DNA of 64,000 nucleotides from Leucobacter sp. cx-328. GTDB taxonomy: Bacteria > Actinomycetota > Actinomycetes > Actinomycetales > Microbacteriaceae. Shown piece after piece: positions 38,253 through 47,353 of the stretch. Location of the stretch: positions 310,001 through 374,000 of the forward strand of contig NZ_JACVMX010000002.1 of the NCBI RefSeq assembly GCF_014530035.1, in the 5' to 3' direction. Each line of letters starts with the position of its first letter. The first letter of the stretch is position 1. The notes beneath the pieces are model-generated. The model made no database searches. It had not been told where the DNA came from and saw only the letters and a program-made list of their open reading frames with translations. A program made the translations under genes and the position numbers.

Positions 38253-38993
38253 ATGACTGAAACACGAGGTGTCCCGGCCCACGCCAATGTCGAAGAGCGC
38301 CATTCGGCGGTCTTGTGTGCAACCTTCCGTCTGAGCTCAACGCACCCGATGGTGCTTGATGGGCGCGATGTTGCCAGTGCTGTTCGCGAGCTAGATGATG
38401 TGGTTGCGAGCTTCGTGAGCGAGGGCGTCTCGCTGCGCGGTTGGTATGACGTGAGCGGGTTGCGTAATGACGCTGACCTCATGGTCGTGTTGCACGGCGC
38501 CGCGGTCGAAGACCTGCAGTGGGGCCTGCGCCAGATCCGCCGTACCGGCCTCATCCGTCCGCTCATCCGCAGCTGGAGCGCGGTCGGGCTTGCAAACGAG
38601 CCGGCAGCCTTCGACAGCGAACCGCTGCAGTGGCTCTCAGTTTCGCCGGCATCGCCAGGTCTCTTGGATTTCGCCGCGTTCGCCGAGTTCCTTGATCTTC
38701 CTGGCTTCGACGAGGACGATGCGCTGCTTTTCCCAGACGATATCGACGAACAGGGTGACGATGGTGACGCCGAAGACTTCGAGACACTCGACGGCGATAT
38801 CGTGGTGCATCAGTTCGCCGGATACGGCCTCGGTGACTTCCCCTGGCTCCTCGCAATCGAGGCCGAGCGACTCGAAGATCTTTCCGGAGTCGTCGGTGAG
38901 CTGATCGCTGACAGCGACGGTCTGCTGCTCGAAGGCCCTCGTGTGACTGGTCGTCTTCTCGAGACCGCCGAAATCATCGAAGTGCTCCAGTAA
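38253..38993 (+). CDS. HemQ / chlorite dismutase-like protein lacking the haem pocket
   Basis: A 246-residue protein starting at ATG 38253 (GGAG upstream). The first half resembles actinobacterial HemQ (coproheme decarboxylase): GVSLRGWYDVSGLRNDADLM, VLHGAAVEDLQWGLRQIRRT, and the following W-S-A-V-G-L segment. The end (GYGLGDFPWLLAIEAERLED) matches HemQ's GDYEWILAFEA. The section that in HemQ carries the catalytic tyrosine and proximal histidine is replaced by an acidic Asp/Glu-rich linker (~residues 140-180). Decarboxylase activity is therefore unlikely. It sits between lpqB and comF, which are often adjacent. Family assignment is from remembered motifs. Confidence 0.6.
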   Translation: MTETRGVPAHANVEERHSAVLCATFRLSSTHPMVLDGRDVASAVRELDDVVASFVSEGVSLRGWYDVSGLRNDADLMVVLHGAAVEDLQWGLRQIRRTGLIRPLIRSWSAVGLANEPAAFDSEPLQWLSVSPASPGLLDFAAFAEFLDLPGFDEDDALLFPDDIDEQGDDGDAEDFETLDGDIVVHQFAGYGLGDFPWLLAIEAERLEDLSGVVGELIADSDGLLLEGPRVTGRLLETAEIIEVLQ

Positions 38994-39071
38994 CTCACTC
39001 GCTCAGACACTTATCCACGTTCCTGATTTTCCGGGGTGCGGTTCAGTCATACATCGCCCGACAATCGGTGC

Positions 39072-39845
39072 ATGACTGAACCTGCCCGATTTCTTGTGTT
39101 CATGCGCGAGCTCGCGCTCGACCTGCTCGCAGTAGTGTGGCCGACGCAGTGCGCCGGGTGCGGGCGCGCGGATCGCGACCTCTGTGGTCCGTGTGCCCGA
39201 GAGGTGCGCACCTGCACGGTCGGCAGAAGCGAGGTTGGCGGGCGGTGGCTCACACTGTCGTGCGGTGAGTATTCGGGAGTCGTGCGCGATCTGCTTGTGC
39301 GGTTCAAACACGGTGGCGAGTTTGGGCTGCACCGCGCACTCGGTGACCGACTCGCAGGTGGCCTTGCGGAAGCGTTGGCGGTTTCCGCGGCAGCGGCGCA
39401 GCACTCAGGGTCGGGAGCTCCAACGGCGCCCCTCATCGTGCCTGTACCCTCCCGGCGGGCGCGTGTGCGCAGCCGTGGCTACGCCCACATGACCGTGCTT
39501 GCACAGCGCGCACTGCGTCGGGTGAAACGGGCAAATTGGGCAGACAATGACCTCGCACGCGAAGCCTCGCGCGCACTCATCTACCGCGGACTCGTCACTA
39601 CACGCGGTCGCACCGGGCAGGTGGGTCTGCGCTCGCAGGACCGCATACGAAACGCGCGGCGTGTACGAGTTCCTGCTCGCTGCGAGCGAATACTACGTGG
39701 CCGTCAGGTCATCCTCATCGACGACATTGTGACGACTGGCGCCACAATTTCCGCCGCTGCTGAGGCGTTAATTGGCGTTGGCGCACAGGTGACTTGTGTT
39801 TTAGCTATGTGCCGAGCTGAGAGAACCGACAGTGTCGAAAATTAG
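39072..39845 (+). CDS. comF: ComF-family phosphoribosyltransferase-like protein
   Basis: A 257-residue ComF-like protein. The N-terminal zinc-finger cysteines are in CAGCGRADRDLCGPC; the PRPP-loop signature VILIDDIVTTGATI lies near the C-terminus, with PVPSRRARVRSRGY in between. In competent bacteria ComF aids DNA uptake; in actinobacteria the role is unclear. Its position between lpqB and hpf-secA is conserved. The start is ATG 39072. Confidence 0.88.
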   Translation: MTEPARFLVFMRELALDLLAVVWPTQCAGCGRADRDLCGPCAREVRTCTVGRSEVGGRWLTLSCGEYSGVVRDLLVRFKHGGEFGLHRALGDRLAGGLAEALAVSAAAAQHSGSGAPTAPLIVPVPSRRARVRSRGYAHMTVLAQRALRRVKRANWADNDLAREASRALIYRGLVTTRGRTGQVGLRSQDRIRNARRVRVPARCERILRGRQVILIDDIVTTGATISAAAEALIGVGAQVTCVLAMCRAERTDSVEN

Positions 39846-39930
39846 GGCTGGATTAACTCAAAGTGAACCGAGTAAGGTTCGGGTAAGGCGTTACGGTGCG
39901 TCAAACCGAGGCACCCGCCTGAGCTATCAC

Positions 39931-39937
39931 AGGAGGT
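39931..39937 (+). promoter_or_regulatory. Strong ribosome-binding site of hpf
   Basis: AGGAGGT five bases before the ATG, one of the best Shine-Dalgarno sequences in the window; fits a highly translated stationary-phase protein. Confidence 0.8.
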
Positions 39938-39941
39938 CACC

Positions 39942-40574
39942 ATGGACGTGCACATCCGAGGAAAGAACGTTGGCGTTACCGATCGTTTCGAGGAGTATGT
40001 GAACTCGAAATCGGAGAAGGTTGCCGGTCTGCTTCCGAAAGCGCAGGCGTTTGAAGTCACTGTTTCACGGCTCAGCGACCGTAGTCCCAAGCAGGGCGAC
40101 CGCGTCGAGGTAACGCTCGTTGGCCCCGGCCCAGTCATTCGTTCTGAAGCTACCGGTGGCGACAAGTACTCGGCATTCGACATCGCCTACGCGAAGGTGC
40201 TCGAGCGTATCCGTCGCCTGAAGGACCGCCAGACTGACCGTCGTGGCCGCGGCCGTCTTTCGCTCGGTGACGCAGCCGCAGCAGACTTTGCAGGCGTTGG
40301 CGTCACCCCCGCACCGGCTGAGGTAATCGACGCAGTTGCCACTGGCACAGTCCCTGTCGTTGCAACTGATGAAGAAGAGGCATACACGCCCGTCGTTATC
40401 CGTTCGAAGGAGTTCCCTGCTGAGAAGCTGTCGGTTGATGCCGCGGTCGATCAGATGGAACTCGTCGGTCACGACTTCTTCCTCTTCATTGAAGAGGTTT
40501 CGGGTAAGCCTTCCGTGGTGTACCGCCGCAAGGGTTGGAACTACGGCGTGATCGCGCTCAGTGAAGAAGAGTAA
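39942..40574 (+). CDS. hpf: Long-form ribosome hibernation promoting factor
   Basis: A 210-residue long HPF that dimerises ribosomes into inactive 100S particles. The N-terminal ribosome-binding domain (residues 1 to ~105) includes VHIRGKNVGVTDRFEEYVNS and RIRRLKDRQTDRRGR. A linker follows, then the C-terminal dimerisation domain (VVIRSKEFPAEKLSVDAAVD, ELVGHDFFLFIEEVSGKPSV, VVYRRKGWNYGVIAL). The order hpf-secA is the usual one. Confidence 0.95.
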   Translation: MDVHIRGKNVGVTDRFEEYVNSKSEKVAGLLPKAQAFEVTVSRLSDRSPKQGDRVEVTLVGPGPVIRSEATGGDKYSAFDIAYAKVLERIRRLKDRQTDRRGRGRLSLGDAAAADFAGVGVTPAPAEVIDAVATGTVPVVATDEEEAYTPVVIRSKEFPAEKLSVDAAVDQMELVGHDFFLFIEEVSGKPSVVYRRKGWNYGVIALSEEE

Positions 40575-40592
40575 CCAGATCAGGTAGGAACC

Positions 40593-40629
40593 GAGCGGGG
40601 TGGTGGATCAATGATCCGCCACCCCGCTC
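40593..40629 (+). terminator. Hairpin after hpf
   Basis: Seventeen-base-pair stem GAGCGGGGTGGTGGATC with its complement (one G-T) and a three-base loop AAT; no T-run. It lies 18 bases past the hpf stop. Confidence 0.7.
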
Positions 40630-40799
40630 GCCCTGTTCAGGGCCGCAGACAAAAGTGTCGTGGAAATCTGAAGGATCAGTACAGCTTTCTCAGCTGCTTG
40701 CAACGCCCCTGGTTGCTAAGCTGAGATGAGTTGTCACATTTTGGCAACGACGGTGCCGTGTAAAGGCGGATCATCGCTATTACCGTACAGGAGACACAC

Positions 40800-43523
<2,724 letters not shown>

Positions 43524-43547
43524 CGACAACCCACCTAACCCGTAACT

Positions 43548-43570
43548 GTGGCCGTCAAGTTGGCGGCCAC
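43548..43570 (+). other. Hairpin between secA and the DsbA-like gene
   Basis: GTGGCCG-N9-CGGCCAC, 24 bases after the secA stop and just before the ribosome-binding site of the next gene; could be a weak terminator or an mRNA stabiliser. Confidence 0.4.
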
Positions 43571-43583
43571 GGGGAGAATAGAT

Positions 43584-44540
43584 ATGTCTGATACCCAGAA
43601 GAAGCTCACGAAGAATGAGCGTCGTGAGCAGGCGCGTGAGCAGGCGCGCCAGGCTCGTGCTGCTGAGAAGCGTCGTGAGAAGCGTTCGCGCCTGTACATC
43701 CAGGGCGGCGTAGTTCTTGGCATTATCGCGGTCCTTGCAATTGTTGGCATCGTTATCTCGACCAGCATGAAGCCTGCAGGCCCCGGCCCCGCCAACATGG
43801 CGACCGGTGGCATCATCTTTGGCAAAGACCTCGAGGTCGTTAAGAGCAAGGCGATGCAGGATCCGACCTCGGAGCGTAAGGCGCCCGAGGTGAGCCGCGA
43901 TGAACTTCCCATCGACATGACGATCTTCGTCGACTACATGTGCCCCGCGTGTGGCGCATTCGAGGGTCAGTACGGCTCGATGATTGAGCAGTACGTCGGC
44001 AGTGGTGACGTACAGCTGCAGGTATACCCTGTGACCTTCCTTGACCCGCAGTCGAGCGGCACTCGCTACTCGACACGTGCGGCGAACATGGTTGGTTGCG
44101 TCGTTGAAGAGCAGCCGGAGTACGCCTTCAAGCTGCACAACGCACTCCTGAGCGAAGACATCCAGCCTGAAGAAGGAACGACTGGTCTCACCGACCAGGA
44201 ACTCCTGGATGTGGCAAAGGGTGTCGGTGTAGAGGCGACGAGCGAGCTGAAGAGCTGCATGAAGGAACAGCGATTCCGCGGCTTCTTCGACGCGAACTAC
44301 AGCACGCTCAACGAGAACGGTGTTCCCGGCCTTGCTGAAGGCGCACTCCTCGTTGCTGACCCCAACACTGGTGCACTCCAGCCCGAGGGCAAGCAGGCAC
44401 TGATCAGCACCCCCACCGTGATTGTCAACGGTCAGCAGTGGGTGTCGAATCGCGATGGCGATCTCGAGCAGTACATCCTGAAGCTCAAGAGCGAAATTGA
44501 GCAGAAGGCCGCGGCGAATGAGACAGCGACCGCCGAATAG
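43584..44540 (+). CDS. Membrane-anchored DsbA-like thiol oxidoreductase
   Basis: A 318-residue protein starting at ATG 43584 behind GGGGAG. The N-terminus is a charged coiled-coil-like stretch (NERREQAREQARQARAAEKR), then one membrane helix (~residues 38-60). The outer part is a thioredoxin fold with the redox pair C120-P-A-C123 in FVDYMCPACGAFEGQYG, and the cis-proline region STPTVIVNGQQW. It belongs to the DsbA/thioredoxin_4 group common in actinobacteria, forming or shuffling disulfides in secreted proteins. Its place behind secA fits a role with exported proteins. Confidence 0.9.
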   Translation: MSDTQKKLTKNERREQAREQARQARAAEKRREKRSRLYIQGGVVLGIIAVLAIVGIVISTSMKPAGPGPANMATGGIIFGKDLEVVKSKAMQDPTSERKAPEVSRDELPIDMTIFVDYMCPACGAFEGQYGSMIEQYVGSGDVQLQVYPVTFLDPQSSGTRYSTRAANMVGCVVEEQPEYAFKLHNALLSEDIQPEEGTTGLTDQELLDVAKGVGVEATSELKSCMKEQRFRGFFDANYSTLNENGVPGLAEGALLVADPNTGALQPEGKQALISTPTVIVNGQQWVSNRDGDLEQYILKLKSEIEQKAAANETATAE

Positions 44541-44581
44541 CACTATGCTGTCAGAGGGCGATCAGCGATCGCCCTCTGTAC

Positions 44582-44657
44582 GCCGCCTTAGCTCATCTGG
44601 TAGAGCAGCGCCCTTGTAAAGCGCAGGTGGTCGGTTCGAGTCCGACAGGCGGCTCCA
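44582..44657 (+). tRNA. tRNA-Thr (TGT anticodon)
   Basis: A 76-base cloverleaf with encoded CCA. Acceptor strands are GCCGCCT / AGGCGGC, D arm GCTC...GAGC, anticodon loop CTTGTAA, T arm GTCGGTTCGAGTCCGAC. The last base pair of the anticodon stem is C-A mismatched. Confidence 0.95.
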
Positions 44658-44660
44658 ACG

Positions 44661-44684
44661 AACCCCCCACTTCGGTGGGGGTTT
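44661..44684 (+). terminator. Terminator of tRNA-Thr
   Basis: AACCCCCCAC-TTCG-GTGGGGGTTT: a ten-position stem with a stable TTCG loop, four bases after the tRNA end. Confidence 0.85.
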
Positions 44685-44727
44685 CGGCGTTTCTGGGGTG
44701 CGGGTTTGTATGATTTCGCCACGGTCA

Positions 44728-44785
44728 GAGATCGAGCGTCGGTAAGACGAAGATCGCCGAAACAGTCTTACCGACGCTCGATCTC
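44728..44785. repeat. Palindrome E (GTCTTACCGACG type)
   Basis: Perfect 21-base arms (44728-44748 and 44765-44785), starting GAGATCGAGCGTCGG and ending GCTCGATCTC, around a 16-base loop. It shares GTCTTACCGACG with palindrome F. No T-run. Confidence 0.85.
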
Positions 44786-44910
44786 ATACCGAAGCAGTGA
44801 GACCTGGCGTAAGCGGGAAGCGCGCCCAAGGCAAGGGTGGTCGCAAGACCGCCGGAGGTAGCCGCATAGCGAGGACTCCGCACGCACCGATCTACATAGT
44901 TGGGGCTGCC

Positions 44911-44934
44911 GAGGTGAGCCTCGCGGCTCACCTC
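44911..44934. repeat. Hairpin G
   Basis: Perfect ten-base arms GAGGTGAGCC / GGCTCACCTC with loop TCGC, between palindromes E and F. Confidence 0.7.
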
Positions 44935-44993
44935 GCCACTGGACAGTTGCCTCACAGCGCCTGGTATCCTGCGGGCGCAGGCTTTACCTACGC

Positions 44994-45057
44994 CTGCAAA
45001 TCGACCGTCGTTATGGCGAATAAGACCCAAAACGTCTTACCGACGGTTGATTTGCAG
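44994..45057. repeat. Palindrome F (GTCTTACCGACG type)
   Basis: Seventeen-base arms CTGCAAATCGACCGTCG (44994-45010) and its complement (45041-45057) with one mismatch, loop of 30 bases. The inner right side, GTCTTACCGACG at 45034-45045, repeats palindrome E. Confidence 0.8.
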
Positions 45058-45130
45058 ACGAGGGCAAAACGAGGGCAAAACGGCCCGCCCGCACTCGAGC
45101 CAGTGAGCCCCAGAGCGATACGCTGAGGTA

Positions 45131-46093
45131 ATGAACAGCGCCGCTCCTACACCTCGTGCGTCACGAACTCCGGTGTGGGCGGCGCTTCTGCTCTCGGGCT
45201 TCGCGGGCGTGCTGGTGGCGGCGCAGTCTCGCATGAATGGCCAACTGAGCGTCGAGCTCGGTAACGGTTACGTTGCAGCTGCGCTCTCGTTCACGATCGG
45301 TCTCGTGCTCGTCTCCGTGATCGTGGCGTGCTCGCCAAAGGGGCGTCGGGGCATTGGCCTCGTGCGCAAGGAGATCACGACTGGCAGACTCCCCGTGTGG
45401 GCGCTTTTCGGTGGGCTCGGTGGTGCACTCTTCGTGCTCGGGCAGGGCACCATTACGCCGATTGTTGGCGTCGCGCTCTACACAATCGGCATCGTGGCCG
45501 GCCAGGTCATCGGTGGGCTCGTGCTCGATACGACAGGTCTCGGCCCGGGTGGTCGCATGCAGACCTCACCGACCCGGCTCACCGGTGCTGTGCTGGTGAT
45601 TATCGCGGTCGCGATTACTGCGTTCGCTGACGTGCACGACTGGATTGGGCTGCTGTGGTTGGTGCTGCCGGTGCTCTTTGGCGCCGCAGTGTCGATGCAG
45701 TCTGTGGCGAATGGGCTGGTGCGATCCGCCGCCCAGAGCGCGTTGACTGCGACGTTTGGTAACTTCATCGTTGGCGCCTCGACGCTCTGCGTTGCGGCGC
45801 TGGTCTCGGTACTGCTGAACGGGCTTCCCGAGAGCCTGCCTGTGACGCCGTGGCTGTACTTCGGCGGACCGATCGGCGTCCTCTTCATCGCCATCGCGGC
45901 CGCGCTCGTGCGCACCGCGGGCGTGCTCATGTTGAGCATGTCGAACGTTGCCGGCCAGCTGGTGGCTGCAGTCGCGTTCGAGGTGTTCTTGCCGCTCTCG
46001 GCGGGTGTGACGGTGTCGTTGCTGTGCGGCGCCGCGATCGCGCTGCTCGGTGTGGTCATTGCTGCACTGCCGAGCAAGCGCGCCGCGGGTTAG
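45131..46093 (+). CDS. DMT-superfamily transporter, duplicated YdcZ-type domains
   Basis: A 320-residue integral membrane protein with about ten helices arranged as two DMT_YdcZ (DUF606) repeats. The first starts LLSGFAGVLVAAQSRMNGQL and includes FVLGQGTITPIVGVALYTIG. The second starts near VLPVLFGAAVSMQSVANGLV and includes FGGPIGVLFIAIAAALVRT. The N-x-G-Q/L signature after each first helix (QSRMNGQL, QSVANGLV) marks the duplication. Function, possibly metabolite export, is unknown. Confidence 0.85.
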   Translation: MNSAAPTPRASRTPVWAALLLSGFAGVLVAAQSRMNGQLSVELGNGYVAAALSFTIGLVLVSVIVACSPKGRRGIGLVRKEITTGRLPVWALFGGLGGALFVLGQGTITPIVGVALYTIGIVAGQVIGGLVLDTTGLGPGGRMQTSPTRLTGAVLVIIAVAITAFADVHDWIGLLWLVLPVLFGAAVSMQSVANGLVRSAAQSALTATFGNFIVGASTLCVAALVSVLLNGLPESLPVTPWLYFGGPIGVLFIAIAAALVRTAGVLMLSMSNVAGQLVAAVAFEVFLPLSAGVTVSLLCGAAIALLGVVIAALPSKRAAG

Positions 46094-46113
46094 CTGCAGC
46101 GCGCGACGCGGCG

Positions 46114-46731
46114 CTACAGCTCGGTCAGCGCGCGATTGAGATCGAGCGCGCGCCGGAACTTCGGCCGATCTTCATCAGCAGGAATGCCACCGATGTAGAG
46201 CCAGCCGAGCAGATACTCTTCTGGCGCGAGTCGATGCGCGCGGTGCACGGGCGCGGATCGGGTATGCGGTCCGCTCCGCCAGATCGAGCCCCAGCCCGCC
46301 TCGTGGAGTGCGAGGCCGAGCAGGTGCGCGGCACCTGACGCAGCAGCTTCCTGCTCCCAGAGCGGCGCCTTGGGATGCGTGCGCGGACTCACCACGATCG
46401 CGAGCACGAGCGAGGCCCGCTGCGCCTTCGACAAGAACTTTGCGGTGCTCTTGAACTCCGCATCGGGGGAGAGGGAACTGGTGCGAGCCTCAGCCGCTGC
46501 CTCCGCGAGTGCGAATCCGAGCGCCTCGCGGGCGTCGCCACGCAGCTCGATGAAACGCCACGGACGGAGCGTTGCGTGATCCGCCACCGACGCCAGTGGC
46601 TCGATGAGAGCCTGCAGCTCCGCGGTCGTGGGTGCCTGCGGCGTCACCTTTGAATGTGATCGGCGGGCGCGGATCGCGGCAAGCGCCGGCGCGCTTTCGG
46701 TAACAACCGCGGGAGACTGTGCGGGGGTCAC
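46114..46731 (-). CDS. Nitroreductase-family FMN oxidoreductase
   Basis: A 205-residue protein of the nitroreductase/YdjA type. It has the N-terminal arginine segment (IRARRSHSKVTPQAPT), RPWRFIELRGDAREALG, an Ala-rich middle, LVLAIVVSPRTH, and the C-terminal AAHLLGLALHEAGWGSIWRS followed by YLLGWLYIG. These proteins bind FMN and reduce nitro or related compounds with NAD(P)H. The start ATG overlaps the msrB stop (ATGA), so it is coupled to a repair enzyme for oxidised methionine; both may serve redox stress. Confidence 0.85.
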   Translation of the reverse strand: MTPAQSPAVVTESAPALAAIRARRSHSKVTPQAPTTAELQALIEPLASVADHATLRPWRFIELRGDAREALGFALAEAAAEARTSSLSPDAEFKSTAKFLSKAQRASLVLAIVVSPRTHPKAPLWEQEAAASGAAHLLGLALHEAGWGSIWRSGPHTRSAPVHRAHRLAPEEYLLGWLYIGGIPADEDRPKFRRALDLNRALTEL

Positions 46732-47153
46732 TCCGCCTCCGGGGTGAACGAAAGCGAAACAGAGTTCATGCAGTACCGGTCGCCGGTCGGGGTGCCGAAA
46801 CCATCGGGGAAGACGTGGCCGAGGTGCGAGCCGCAGTTGGCGCAGCGAACTTCGGTGCGGACCATGCCGAGCGAGCGATCCTCAAGCAGTTCGACAGCAC
46901 CCTCGCGGATGCTCTCGTAGAAACTTGGCCAGCCGCAGCCGGAGTCGAACTTCGTGCCAGCGAGGAACAGTTCGTTGCCGCACGCGCGGCAGGTGTACAG
47001 GCCAGCGCGTTCTTCGTCGAGTAGCTCGCCGGTCCAGGCACGTTCAGTGCCACCCTGACGAAGCACCTCAAACTCGGTCGCCGAAAGCTGGTTGCGCCAC
47101 TCTTCGCCACTGCGCTGCAGCGGGTAATCGGCAGATTCGATTGGCTTGCTCAT
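46728..47153 (-). CDS. msrB: Peptide-methionine (R)-S-oxide reductase
   Basis: A 141-residue MsrB that repairs methionine-R-sulfoxide in proteins. The zinc site is Cys55/Cys58 (CRAC) with Cys104/Cys107 (CANC), the substrate motif GCGWPSFYE is at ~73-80, and the catalytic Cys128 is in RYCMNSVSLSF. The conserved GSHLGHVFPDG is present. It is the first gene of a two-gene unit with the nitroreductase and is divergent from the large htaA gene, about 200 bases away. Confidence 0.96.
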   Translation of the reverse strand: MSKPIESADYPLQRSGEEWRNQLSATEFEVLRQGGTERAWTGELLDEERAGLYTCRACGNELFLAGTKFDSGCGWPSFYESIREGAVELLEDRSLGMVRTEVRCANCGSHLGHVFPDGFGTPTGDRYCMNSVSLSFTPEAE

Positions 47154-47288
47154 GTGTGTTCCTCCCCGTAGTGATGCATTCAGTGTAGGCGAGAGATGCC
47201 AGTCCCTGCCTCACGGATTGTCTCAAATTAGTGTGCGAACTTGCATCATCAGATGATATTCGTCAGACTAATAGATGGTTCAAGTGAG

Positions 47289-47307
47289 TAAGGGTAGCCT
47301 AACCACC
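47289..47307 (+). promoter_or_regulatory. DtxR/IdeR-type iron box before htaA
   Basis: TAAGGGTAGCCTAACCACC matches the 19-base DtxR consensus (TTAGGTTAGCCTAACCTAA) at 14 positions, about 47 bases before the htaA start codon. It predicts repression of the haem locus when iron is sufficient. A separate short palindrome ATCATC-A-GATGAT lies at 47245-47257. Confidence 0.8.
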
Positions 47308-47353
47308 CTCTGATCTTGAAAATCATCAGTCTCTAGCAGGGAGTTTCTTGCGC

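Larger units (their letters stand above)
44658..45130. other. Gene-free stretch with three hairpins behind tRNA-Thr
   Basis: About 470 bases with no supported gene. It holds the tRNA terminator (44661-44684), palindrome E (44728-44785), hairpin G (44911-44934) and palindrome F (44994-45057). A 109-codon open frame crosses the palindromes and has no ribosome-binding site or recognisable product. Confidence 0.6.

Noticed and set aside
44728-45057. CRISPR array
   Set aside because: Palindromes are irregularly spaced and differ in sequence; no regular direct repeats and spacers, and no cas genes.
44797-45126. A 109-codon open frame behind tRNA-Thr
   Set aside because: It crosses palindromes F and G and lacks a ribosome-binding site and codon bias.
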